Source: Chloroflexota bacterium (GTDB lineage Bacteria; Chloroflexota; Anaerolineae; Anaerolineales; Villigracilaceae). Taken from it: a stretch of 64,000 bases of DNA. Where the stretch lies: positions 186,001 to 250,000 of the forward strand of contig JACPVF010000013.1 of assembly GCA_016191845.1 (NCBI GenBank), in the 5' to 3' direction. Position 1 is the stretch's first letter. Each line of letters opens with the position of its first letter. The notes under the pieces are model-generated. The model saw only the letters and a list, made by a program, of their open reading frames with translations, did no database searches and was not told the origin of the DNA. Below are positions 40,589 through 48,633 of this stretch, piece by piece. The translations under genes and the position numbers were made by a program.

Positions 40589-41998
40589 ATGTGGCACGAA
40601 TACGTTAACGCAACATCCACAGATGAAGTCGTGGCTGTGCTGGCTGAGAAGGGGGCGCAGGCTCGCATCGTGGCGGGAGGAACCGACCTGATCCTCGAGT
40701 TGGAACGCGGCGCGCGCAAAGGGGTGAACACCCTCATCGACGTCACCCGCATCCCCGCCCTCGACCTCATCACGCTCGACGAAGACGACATCATCCATCT
40801 TGGCCCATTGGTCACACATAATCATTGCGTTGCATCCAAGCTCATCCGCGAGCGCGCGTATCCGTTGATGCGTGCCGCTTGGGAAGTGGGCGCGCCGCAG
40901 ATCCGCAACCGCGGCACCGTGGCAGGCAACCTCATCACCGCCTCGCCCGCCAACGACACCATCTCGCCGCTCATGGCGTTGGGCGCCTCGGTGACCCTGC
41001 TCTCCAAGCACGGCGAACGTACCGTGCCCTTCAAGGATTTCTACCTGGGTGTGCGCAAGACCGTGATGCAGCCCGACGAAATGATGGTGGACATCTCCTT
41101 CCCCGCCTTGAAATCGACTCAGCGCGGTACCTTCATCAAGCTGGCGCTGCGCCGCGCCCAGGCCATTTCGGTGGTCAACGTGGCCATGGTGCTGGACCTC
41201 GAGGCTGGCTCCGTCAAATCGGCGGCCATCACGCTGGGGGCCGTCGCGCCCACCATCATCCACGCGGAAGGGGCCGAAGCCTACCTGGTCGGCAAACCGC
41301 TGACCGAGGAAGTGATGGCCGAAGCCGCCCGCCTCGCCATGCAGGACTCACGTCCCATCGACGACCTGCGCGGATCGGCAGCCTATCGTCGCGAGATGGT
41401 GCGCGTCTGCACCCTGCGCGGGCTGAAGCAGATCGCCAATGGTCAGGAACAGACGGGGGTCCCGAACCAGCCCATTCTGTTGTGGGGCAAGACCGAAGCC
41501 GCGCCGCCGCCCGTCGCGCATAAATCGCCCGAACCCATCGTCGCCACCGTCAACGGCAAAGAGGTGACCTTCACCAGTGGTCATGACAAGACCTTATTGC
41601 GCCTGCTGCGCGAAGAGGGCATGTTGATCGGCACCAAGGAAGGCTGCGCCGAGGGTGAATGCGGCGCCTGCACCGTCTTCCTTGATGGCAAGGCCGTGAT
41701 GGCCTGTCTCGTCCCCGCCCCCCGCGCGCACGGCGCGAACATCGTCACCGTGGAAGGGCTGGCCGATGGCGACAAACTGCATCCCATCCAGGAAGCCTTC
41801 ATCCAGGACAACGCCGTGCAATGCGGTTACTGCACACCTGGCTTCCTGATGTCTGGTGCGAAACTGCTCGAAGAGAATCCGCGCCCGACCCGCAATGAGA
41901 TCGAGCAGGCCTTCACGGGTAACCTGTGCCGATGCACGGGCTATTACAAGATCGTGCAGGCCGTGGAAGATGCCAGCAAGGCGGTCAGCCATGAGTAG
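40589..41998 (+). CDS. Molybdenum hydroxylase, fused FAD-binding and [2Fe-2S] subunit
   Basis: 469 residues from the ATG at 40589. Residues 1-285 are the FAD-binding (CO-dehydrogenase medium subunit/XdhB) domain: ARIVAGGTDLILELERGA, RNRGTVAGNLITASPANDT. Residues about 315-469 are the small iron-sulfur (XdhC-type) subunit: GCAEGECGACTVF with the plant-type [2Fe-2S] Cys ligands, then QCGYCTPGF and CRCTGYYKI for the second cluster. These are usually separate chains; here they are one protein in medium-small order. It passes electrons from the Mo subunit (42414-44600) to FAD. Substrate is a purine or another N-heterocycle, not determinable here. Confidence 0.93.
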   Translation: MWHEYVNATSTDEVVAVLAEKGAQARIVAGGTDLILELERGARKGVNTLIDVTRIPALDLITLDEDDIIHLGPLVTHNHCVASKLIRERAYPLMRAAWEVGAPQIRNRGTVAGNLITASPANDTISPLMALGASVTLLSKHGERTVPFKDFYLGVRKTVMQPDEMMVDISFPALKSTQRGTFIKLALRRAQAISVVNVAMVLDLEAGSVKSAAITLGAVAPTIIHAEGAEAYLVGKPLTEEVMAEAARLAMQDSRPIDDLRGSAAYRREMVRVCTLRGLKQIANGQEQTGVPNQPILLWGKTEAAPPPVAHKSPEPIVATVNGKEVTFTSGHDKTLLRLLREEGMLIGTKEGCAEGECGACTVFLDGKAVMACLVPAPRAHGANIVTVEGLADGDKLHPIQEAFIQDNAVQCGYCTPGFLMSGAKLLEENPRPTRNEIEQAFTGNLCRCTGYYKIVQAVEDASKAVSHE

Positions 41999-42410
41999 GC
42001 TCGAAGTTCGCCAGGTCTCGAGACAAAAGGGATCCGAGGGTCCGCACCCCGTGTGGAACGGGTTGGGCTGTCTCATGCTGGTGGTCGTGCCTGCCATTTC
42101 CATCGCCTTGAGCGTCGTCGTTCTGCAGGTGATCCAGGCCAACAAGTGGCCCTTCCCCTATCAGCTGATGGGCTACCCGCGCTTCCCCGATTTCCTCTAC
42201 AGTACCAAGGGGCTGTCCCAGTTGTTCGGCGCCATCGATAACATCCAAAACCTGTACGCTTACATTGCCATCTCCCTCATTATCATGGTGATCGTGGGCG
42301 GCATTCTATCCTTTGTGTATGCCCTGATCTATCGTTTCGTCGGCCCGTCGAAATACGGCCCGACGGACGCCCCGCCCGTCAAACTCAAGGTCACCAAGAA
42401 ACAGCGATAA
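41991..42410 (+). CDS. Small membrane protein within the Mo-hydroxylase operon
   Basis: 139 residues. The ATG at 41991 overlaps the end of the FAD/FeS gene by 8 bases, and the stop lies 3 bases before the Mo-subunit gene, so it is translationally embedded in the operon. Two membrane helices are clear: LVVVPAISIALSVVVLQVI and YAYIAISLIIMVIVGGILSF (plus extension). The loop between holds PFPYQLMGYPRFPDFLYSTK. No family is recognised. It may anchor the hydroxylase to the membrane or link it to a quinone-reducing partner; this is inference from position. Confidence 0.78.
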   Translation: MSRLEVRQVSRQKGSEGPHPVWNGLGCLMLVVVPAISIALSVVVLQVIQANKWPFPYQLMGYPRFPDFLYSTKGLSQLFGAIDNIQNLYAYIAISLIIMVIVGGILSFVYALIYRFVGPSKYGPTDAPPVKLKVTKKQR

Positions 42411-42413
42411 GCC

Positions 42414-44600
42414 ATGACTATTCAATCCGTTGGTCAATCCGTTCCGCGCGTAGATGCCCTAGGCAAGGTCAAGGGCGAAGCGTTGTATTCTGGCGACCTC
42501 AGCATGCCAGGTATGTTGTACATGAAGATCCTCTTCGCCGAGCGGGCCTTCGCGCGCGTGAAGAGCATCGACACCTCCAAGGCGGAGGCCGCGCCAGGCG
42601 TGGCGGCGGTCTACACCGCCAAGGACATCCCTGTCAACGAGTACGGACTCCAGATCCCCGACCAGCCTGTGCTGTGCGGACCTGGGGCCGCCAAACCCTA
42701 CACCGACCTGGTGCGTTTCGTCGGCGATCAGGTGGCCGTGGTGGTGGCCGAGACCGAGGCGCAGGCCGCCGCCGCCGTCAAGTTGATCGAGGTCGAATAC
42801 GAGGATCTGCCGCCCCTGCTCGATCCCATCGAGGCCATGAAGCCTGGCGCGCCCCTGCTCCACCCCGATCGCGGCAGCGACAACATCTGTGTGCATTACC
42901 GCATCCGCAAGGGCGACATCGACGAAGGCTTTAAGAAAGCCGATGTCATCGTGGAAAGCGAATACCGCACCCCCGTGCAGGAGCACGCCTACCTCCAGCC
43001 CGAAGCGGGCCTGACTTATATCGATGAAGAGGGCCGTATCGCTGTAGTCTGCGCGGGTCAATGGACCCACGCAGACCGCGATTCGATCGCACACGCCCTC
43101 GGCCTGCCCAACGAACAGGTGCGCGTCATCTATCCCGCCATCGGCGGCGCGTTCGGTGGCCGTGAGGACCTCTCGGTGCAGATCGTGCTGGCCCTGGCCA
43201 CCATGAAACTGCGCAAGCCCGTCAAGATCGTCTGGAGCCGCCGCGAGTCCATCATCGGTCACGGCAAGCGCCACGCGGTCATCCTCAAGGCCCGCTGGGG
43301 CGCCAGCAAGGACGGCAAGCTGGTGGCGACCGAGAGCGAGGTCATCGGCGACGGCGGCGCGTACATGTACACCTCCAACAAGGTGCTGGGCAACTCCACC
43401 ATCACCCACACGGGACCCTACTTCGTCCCCAACATCAAAGCCGACATCTACGGCGTGTACACCAACAACGTGCCGGGCGCAGCCTTCCGCGGATTTGGTG
43501 CGCCGCAGGCCCTGTACATGGCCGAACTGCAGATGGATAAACTGGCCGAGAAGCTCGGCATGGATCCCGTCGAGTTCCGCTTGAAGAACGCCCTCCAGCA
43601 AGGCGACACGATGTCGGTCGGCACGCCCGCGCCCAATCCCGTCAGCATCACCGAGGTCATCCAGGCCGCGCGTGACAAGGCGGACTGGGCCAATCGCGGG
43701 TCGAAGGTCGTGGCGGGGACTCCCCTCGTCCACGGCCGCGGCTTCGCGGCGGGCTTCAAGAACGTGGGCTTCTCGTTCGGCTATCAGGAGAACTGTTGGG
43801 CCAAGGTCGAGATCTACGGGAACGGGCAGATCGAGCGCGCGGTGCTGCATCACGCAGGCGCGGAAGTCGGCCAGGGTACACACACCGTCATGGTGCAGAT
43901 GGCCGCCCACGTATTGGGCATCTCGCCCGACCTGGTCGAGATCCGCACCTCCGACTCGGCCAAACAGGGCAACTCGGGCTCCGTCTCGGCCTCGCGCATG
44001 ACCTTCATGGCGGGCAACGCCATCAAGGGTGCAGCCGAAGCCGCTCTCGAAAAATGGAATGCCGAAGAACGTCCCGCCATCGCCGAGTTCAAATACCTGG
44101 CCCCGCCCACCACCCACATGGATCACGACACGGGTTACTCGATGCCCAACTTCCAATATGCCTACTCGGCCCAGGTCGTGGACGTGGAAGTGGACACCGA
44201 GACGGGTCACGTGCGCGTCACCCGCGTGGTGGCCGCCGATGACGTTGGCAAGGCCATCAACCCCGACCTGGTCGTCGGGCAGATCGAAGGCGCGGTGGTG
44301 CAGGCGCACGGCTATGCCATCACCGAAGAATACAAGACCGACAAGAACGGCAAGGTCATCAGCGACCAGTTCAGCACCTACCTGCTGCCGACCATCCTCG
44401 ACATCCCCGAGCAGGTCGATTCGGTCATCGTCGAAATTCCCGACCCGAACGGCCCATGGGGCGCGCGCGGATTGGGCGAGTTGCCTTACCTGCCCTACGC
44501 CGCCGCCGTGGCCGCCGCCGTCCACGATGCCACGGGTGTGTGGATCCACGAATTCCCCTTCACGCCCGAACGCGTCTTGCGGGCGCTGGGCAAGATCTGA
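42414..44600 (+). CDS. Molybdenum hydroxylase, molybdopterin-binding subunit
   Basis: 728 residues of the XdhA/CoxL-like family. An aldehyde-oxidase a/b hammerhead domain (RVDALGKVKGEALYSGDLSM at the start) is followed by the Mo-binding domains: AIGGAFGGREDLS, PGAAFRGFGAPQALYMAELQ, GAEVGQGTHTVM, SVSASRMTFMAGNA, and the catalytic glutamate in GARGLGELPYLPYA. It hydroxylates a heterocyclic or aldehyde substrate with water-derived oxygen. Because yqeB occurs 3 kb downstream, it is a candidate selenium-dependent (labile Se at Mo) hydroxylase. No Sec codon is involved in that cofactor. Confidence 0.94.
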   Translation: MTIQSVGQSVPRVDALGKVKGEALYSGDLSMPGMLYMKILFAERAFARVKSIDTSKAEAAPGVAAVYTAKDIPVNEYGLQIPDQPVLCGPGAAKPYTDLVRFVGDQVAVVVAETEAQAAAAVKLIEVEYEDLPPLLDPIEAMKPGAPLLHPDRGSDNICVHYRIRKGDIDEGFKKADVIVESEYRTPVQEHAYLQPEAGLTYIDEEGRIAVVCAGQWTHADRDSIAHALGLPNEQVRVIYPAIGGAFGGREDLSVQIVLALATMKLRKPVKIVWSRRESIIGHGKRHAVILKARWGASKDGKLVATESEVIGDGGAYMYTSNKVLGNSTITHTGPYFVPNIKADIYGVYTNNVPGAAFRGFGAPQALYMAELQMDKLAEKLGMDPVEFRLKNALQQGDTMSVGTPAPNPVSITEVIQAARDKADWANRGSKVVAGTPLVHGRGFAAGFKNVGFSFGYQENCWAKVEIYGNGQIERAVLHHAGAEVGQGTHTVMVQMAAHVLGISPDLVEIRTSDSAKQGNSGSVSASRMTFMAGNAIKGAAEAALEKWNAEERPAIAEFKYLAPPTTHMDHDTGYSMPNFQYAYSAQVVDVEVDTETGHVRVTRVVAADDVGKAINPDLVVGQIEGAVVQAHGYAITEEYKTDKNGKVISDQFSTYLLPTILDIPEQVDSVIVEIPDPNGPWGARGLGELPYLPYAAAVAAAVHDATGVWIHEFPFTPERVLRALGKI

Positions 44601-44605
44601 TTTGT

Positions 44606-44631
44606 AAGGGCGGGATCTCCCCGCCCTTTTT
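44606..44631 (+). terminator. Terminator of the Mo-hydroxylase operon
   Basis: Perfect 9-bp stem AAGGGCGGG / CCCGCCCTT with a 5-base loop and five T. Confidence 0.9.
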
Positions 44632-44676
44632 GATAGTCAACGCCAGGGCGCGAGGACCGCGTCCCTCCACAAATCC

Positions 44677-45555
44677 ATGTCCTTTCCATTCTTTGGCGAA
44701 TCCCTCGAACTCAACGAAACGACCCGTGCCGCTGCGGACGGGTCGTTTGTCTCCCTGCCTGACGGCGTGACGCATTACGAGTTTGGCGGCCCTCATACAG
44801 GTGTCCCCGTCGTGCTGGTGCATGGCTTCTCGGTCCCCTACTACATTTTCGACCCAACCTTTGATTTCCTGATCCAGGCGGGTTTCCGCGTGCTGCGCTA
44901 TGACCTGTTCGGGCGCGGGGGATCGGATCGCCCCGACGTTACCTACACGATCGACTTGTTCACCCGTCAATTACGGGACCTGCTGGATGCGCTCGACCTG
45001 CACGGACCCGTCAGCCTGGTGGGGCTTTCGATGGGCGGACCCGTCACCGCGGCGTTCACCGCCCGTCATCCCGAGCGCGTGTCCCACAATGTGTGGATCG
45101 ACCCCGCAGGCGTGCATCCCGTGGCCTTGCGTGGATTGCGCTTGCTGAAGCTGCCCCTCGTCGGCGAGGTGGCGCTCGGGCTGGGTGGCGAGCGCATGGT
45201 CAAGGGCGCGGCCGAAGGCTTCTTCGATCCGCAGCTCGTGGAAGAATTCCAGGCGCGCTATCGGGTGCAGATGCAATTCAAGGGTTTCCGCAGGGCCATC
45301 CTCTCCACCATGCGCAACGGCATGCTGGGCGATTTCTCCGAGACGTATCGGCGCGTCGGCGCGCTCGGCAAACCTGCGCAACTCTTCTGGGGTCGGGAGG
45401 ACACCACCGTGCCCTTCGCCTACAGCGCGGACCTGTTGAAATGGGTTCCGCAGGCCGAGTTCCACGCCTTCGACGGTTGCGGACATACGCCCCACCTCGA
45501 ACGGCCTGACGAATTCAATCAGTTGTTGGTAAAATTTCTTTCCCATTCCATGTAG
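44677..45555 (+). CDS. Alpha/beta hydrolase
   Basis: 292 residues. Oxyanion motif VLVHGFSVPYY, DLFGRGGSDRP, nucleophile elbow GLSMGG (Ser about 118), acid in WGREDTTVPF and catalytic His in DGCGHTPHLERP. The layout is that of lyso-phospholipase, epoxide-hydrolase or haloperoxidase relatives; the substrate cannot be fixed. It starts about 45 bases after the operon terminator and is followed at 36 bases by a DinB-family gene. Confidence 0.9.
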   Translation: MSFPFFGESLELNETTRAAADGSFVSLPDGVTHYEFGGPHTGVPVVLVHGFSVPYYIFDPTFDFLIQAGFRVLRYDLFGRGGSDRPDVTYTIDLFTRQLRDLLDALDLHGPVSLVGLSMGGPVTAAFTARHPERVSHNVWIDPAGVHPVALRGLRLLKLPLVGEVALGLGGERMVKGAAEGFFDPQLVEEFQARYRVQMQFKGFRRAILSTMRNGMLGDFSETYRRVGALGKPAQLFWGREDTTVPFAYSADLLKWVPQAEFHAFDGCGHTPHLERPDEFNQLLVKFLSHSM

Positions 45556-45591
45556 GGCGGAAGGTTTTTCGCCTCTGTCCAAGAAGGCAAC

Positions 45592-46092
45592 ATGAACAAA
45601 CAAGATATTCAGCTGCTCTTTCGATACAACGCCTGGGCCAGGGCGCGCATCCTGAATGCCGCCGAGGGTCTGAGTGACGAACAATTCGTTGCGTCCGCCC
45701 CTTTCCCGCACGGCGGCATCCGCGGCACGCTCGTACATGCCCTGTTCGCCGAATGGATTTGGCGCAATCGCTGGGAAAGCAATTCGCCCGCCGTCCGCTT
45801 TAAGGAAGCGGACTTCCCCACCTTGGCGTCCCTGCGTGCCCGCTGGGAGCAGGAGGAAAAGAACCTGCAGATCTTCCTCGAAACCCTGACGGACGAACGC
45901 CTGAACGCTCCGTTCGAATACCAGACCACCCGCGGCGAACCGATGCGCGAACCCGTCTTGTGGCCCGTCATGGTCCACGTCGTCAATCACGGGACCCAGC
46001 ATCGTACCGAAGCGGCCGCCCTGCTGACCGACCTGGGCCGCTCGCCTGGTGATATCGACCTGATCGTCTTCCTGCGGGAACAGGGAAAATAA
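45592..46092 (+). CDS. DinB-family protein
   Basis: 166 residues in the four-helix DinB/YfiT bundle. The three metal-binding histidines are visible: LVHALFAEWIW (His49) and VNHGTQHRTEA (two His near residues 130-135). The first helix is YNAWARARILNAAEGLSDEQ. Members are thiol-dependent or metal-dependent transferases such as bacillithiol transferase relatives and maleylpyruvate isomerase; the specific activity is unknown. Confidence 0.9.
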   Translation: MNKQDIQLLFRYNAWARARILNAAEGLSDEQFVASAPFPHGGIRGTLVHALFAEWIWRNRWESNSPAVRFKEADFPTLASLRARWEQEEKNLQIFLETLTDERLNAPFEYQTTRGEPMREPVLWPVMVHVVNHGTQHRTEAAALLTDLGRSPGDIDLIVFLREQGK

Positions 46093-46151
46093 AGGGGTGG
46101 GCGCGCGGTTGTGCGCTCATCTCCACACAACCCAATCGGGGCGGAAAATGC

Positions 46152-46157
46152 TACAAT
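46152..46157 (+). promoter_or_regulatory. -10 box, leaderless DUF1361 mRNA
   Basis: TACAAT ends 7 bases before the ATG at 46165; no Shine-Dalgarno between. Confidence 0.6.
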
Positions 46158-46164
46158 GGGCGCC

Positions 46165-46872
46165 ATGTTCCAAAAAATACTGCCTTTCCTGAAAAGAAAT
46201 CGCTACAAATTGGCCATCTTCGGCCTGATGGCGGGGGCCTCGCTGATCTGCATCATGTTGGTTGGTGCGCGCATCACCGTCAGCGACTCGGGGCGTTATG
46301 CGGGCCTGGTCTGGAATCTGTTCCTGGCATGGATTCCCTTCCTGCTGGCCTATGCCGCCTATACCCTCTCGTGGAGCCGCCGCTGGCTGTACATCGTCAT
46401 CCCCGTCACGGCCTTCCTGTGGCTGATCTTCTTCCCCAATGCGCCCTACATCCTGACCGACCTGCAGCATCTGGCGCGCCAGTCGGTGGATACGCCGCTT
46501 TGGTACGACGTGATCATGCTGGTCTGGTTCTCGTGGACAGGCCTGCTGCTTGGGCTGGTCTCGATGTACCTGATGCATGAGATCCTGCAGCGCACCTTCA
46601 ACAGGACGGTGGGCTGGGGCTTCGTCTTCCTCGTCTCGGGGCTGAGCAGCTTCGGGGTCTACCTGGGACGCTTCGTGCGCTTCAACTCCTGGGACATCCT
46701 GCAGGACCCCAGCGAGGTGGCCGTGACTGTCCTCGGCCTGGTGATCGATCCGTCGCTGCGGATGGTGGCTTTCACGGCCCTGTTCGCGGTCTTCTACCTG
46801 TTCGTTTATCTCACCTTGTACTCCTTCGGGCATCTCCTGCAGGAAAAGGAAAATCCCGTCCATGTGGGCTGA
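46165..46872 (+). CDS. DUF1361 membrane protein, copy 1
   Basis: 235 residues with about 6-7 membrane helices. Typical DUF1361 segments are LVWNLFLAWIPFLLAYAAYT, FLWLIFFPNAPYILTDLQHL, GVYLGRFVRFNSWDILQDPS and the C-terminal LYSFGHLLQ. The start at 46165 is taken from the -10 box just upstream. Function is unknown; the family is often found in pairs or next to sugar-related membrane genes. It overlaps the second copy by 11 bases. Confidence 0.88.
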   Translation: MFQKILPFLKRNRYKLAIFGLMAGASLICIMLVGARITVSDSGRYAGLVWNLFLAWIPFLLAYAAYTLSWSRRWLYIVIPVTAFLWLIFFPNAPYILTDLQHLARQSVDTPLWYDVIMLVWFSWTGLLLGLVSMYLMHEILQRTFNRTVGWGFVFLVSGLSSFGVYLGRFVRFNSWDILQDPSEVAVTVLGLVIDPSLRMVAFTALFAVFYLFVYLTLYSFGHLLQEKENPVHVG

Positions 46873-47557
46873 CCTGCGCACGCGTTTCGCAAGCAACAAA
46901 TACCGCCTGTTCATCGTCGCCATCCTGGCGCTGGCCTCGCTGGTATGCATCGGGCTGTTCCGCTGGCGCGTCTCGCTGACAGGCAAGGAAAACTACGCCT
47001 TCCTGATCTGGAACCTGTTCCTGGCGTGGATCCCTTTCCTGGTGGCCTACTTCACCTACACCTCCAGCCTGCAGCCTACGCGGATGCGGGTCCTCGTGCC
47101 CGTCGCCGCCTTCCTGTGGCTGATCTTCTTTCCCAATGCGCCCTACATCCTGACCGACCTGCAGCACCTGGCGGTGGCCAACTGGCAGGATATCGACACC
47201 TGGTACGACGTGTTGATGCTGGTCTGGTTCGCCTTCACGGGACTGCTGCTGGGCATGGTCTCGCTGTTCATGATGCAGGAGATCATCCGCCGCGAGTTCG
47301 GGCGTTGGATCGGCTGGGGCTTCGTGGCCCTCGTCACCGCCCTGACGGCGGTGGGCGTGTACGTGGGCCGCTTCCTGCGCTGGAACTCGTGGGACATCCT
47401 CTCGCGTCCGCGTGAACTGGCGGATTTCACCCTGGCTCACGCCGTCGACCCGAGCGGACGCTCCATCGTCTTCACCACCATCTTTGCGGCACTCTTCCTG
47501 TTCCTCTACCTGACCCTGTACGCCTTCGGTCACTTGCTGCAGGAACGACATATTTAA
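46862..47557 (+). CDS. DUF1361 membrane protein, copy 2
   Basis: 231 residues, a clear paralogue of the preceding gene: LIWNLFLAWIPFLVAYFTYT, the identical FLWLIFFPNAPYILTDLQHL, VYVGRFLRWNSWDILSRPRE and LYAFGHLLQER. The two copies share the full length, so they arose by tandem duplication and may form a heterodimer. The start (ATGTGGGCTG) lies inside the end of copy 1, pointing to translational coupling. Confidence 0.88.
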   Translation: MWADLRTRFASNKYRLFIVAILALASLVCIGLFRWRVSLTGKENYAFLIWNLFLAWIPFLVAYFTYTSSLQPTRMRVLVPVAAFLWLIFFPNAPYILTDLQHLAVANWQDIDTWYDVLMLVWFAFTGLLLGMVSLFMMQEIIRREFGRWIGWGFVALVTALTAVGVYVGRFLRWNSWDILSRPRELADFTLAHAVDPSGRSIVFTTIFAALFLFLYLTLYAFGHLLQERHI

Positions 47558-47560
47558 TCG

Positions 47561-47653
47561 ATGTCGTTGCGAGGAGCCCTGCAAGGGCGACGAAGCAATC
47601 TTTTTGAACACGGAGGTTGCTTCGTCGGGCATATACCCTCCTCGCAACGACAT
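47561..47653. repeat. Dispersed palindromic repeat, isolated copy
   Basis: Begins ATGTCGTTGCGAG and ends CTCGCAACGACAT, a 13-bp terminal inverted repeat, with the internal motif pair GAAGCAATCT / GGTTGCTTC. 93 bp, shorter than the copies at 59.2-61.1 kb. It lies between the DUF1361 pair and yqeB. Confidence 0.9.
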
Positions 47654-47667
47654 CACCAAGGAGAACT

Positions 47668-48480
47668 ATGCGACCTGAATTGATCGTCCTGCGCGGGGGC
47701 GGAGACCTGGCCTCGGGCGTGGCCCTGCGCCTCTTCCGCGTGGGCTTCCCCGTGTTGATCCTCGAACTACCCCAGCCCCTGGCCGTGCGGCGCACCGTCT
47801 CGTTTGCCGAAGCCGTCTATGAAGGCTCGTGGACCGTCGAAGGCGTGACGGGCCGCCTGGTTTCGCCCGACCAGTTGCAGCACGTCCAGGAACGGGGCGA
47901 GATTCCCGTCTTGGTCGATCCCAACGCCAACCTCCTGTCCAACGCCTTCCTCACCAGCCCGCAGAAGACCATCGTGGTGGACGGGCGTTTGCTCAAACGC
48001 GAGCCCGATCCCCTGCCCGCCCGTCCGCTGCTGCACATTGGGTTGGGACCGGGTTTCACGGCGGGCATGAACTGCGACGCCGTGATCGAGACGCGTCGCA
48101 GTCACACCCTGGGACGCGTTTACTGGGATGGCCCGACCCAGTCCGACAGCGGACAACCCGAGGGCGACCCCAGGCGCGTCCTGCGCATGCCCGTCGAAGG
48201 CAGGTTGAAGGCGCGCGTCCAGATCGGCGAACACGTGGAGGAAGGCCAGGTCCTGGCCGACCTGCTCTCGGAGGGCGGCAGCCAGCCCATCGTCAGTCCG
48301 TTATCAGGCATGTTGCGCGGACTGCTTCACGACGATGTGACCGCCCCCCAGAACATGAAGATCGGCGATGTGGACCCGCGCGACGACGCCAGCGTCTGCT
48401 GGCTGGTCTCGGACAAGGCGCTTTCCATCGGCGGCGGCGTGCTGGAAGCGATCCTTTCGAGGATTAAGACAGAAGCTTGA
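47668..48480 (+). CDS. yqeB: YqeB, selenium-dependent molybdenum hydroxylase accessory protein
   Basis: 270 residues. The Rossmann-like opening LIVLRGGGDLASGVALRLFR, then FPVLILELPQPLAVRRTVSF, SPQKTIVVDGRLLKR, HIGLGPGFTAGMNCDAVIET and the lipoyl-like C-terminal part (VEGRLKARVQIGEHVEEGQV) match the EF2563/YqeB family. YqeB is the known genomic marker of hydroxylases that need a labile selenium atom on molybdenum. It lies 3 kb downstream of the hydroxylase genes, on the same strand. AAGGAG 4 bases before the ATG sets the start. The dispersed repeat directly precedes it. Confidence 0.92.
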   Translation: MRPELIVLRGGGDLASGVALRLFRVGFPVLILELPQPLAVRRTVSFAEAVYEGSWTVEGVTGRLVSPDQLQHVQERGEIPVLVDPNANLLSNAFLTSPQKTIVVDGRLLKREPDPLPARPLLHIGLGPGFTAGMNCDAVIETRRSHTLGRVYWDGPTQSDSGQPEGDPRRVLRMPVEGRLKARVQIGEHVEEGQVLADLLSEGGSQPIVSPLSGMLRGLLHDDVTAPQNMKIGDVDPRDDASVCWLVSDKALSIGGGVLEAILSRIKTEA

Positions 48481-48633
48481 ACCCAGGCGAATTCCCACTT
48501 GAAATTAAGCCAATTTCGTATAAACTGAAGGAAGCACCATTTCTGGCCGAATTTTAGGCTGTGCACCGCGAGATCAGATTAATTTACAGATAAAAGAACA
48601 CCAATCCTTTGCAAAGACGTCGCAGGAGATGCC

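Noticed and set aside
42459-44549. Long minus-strand open frame (696 codons) opposite the molybdenum-hydroxylase subunit
   Set aside because: It is the antisense shadow of a GC-rich gene; composition is Val/Gly/His-rich without any family motif, and the plus-strand protein has clear catalytic motifs.
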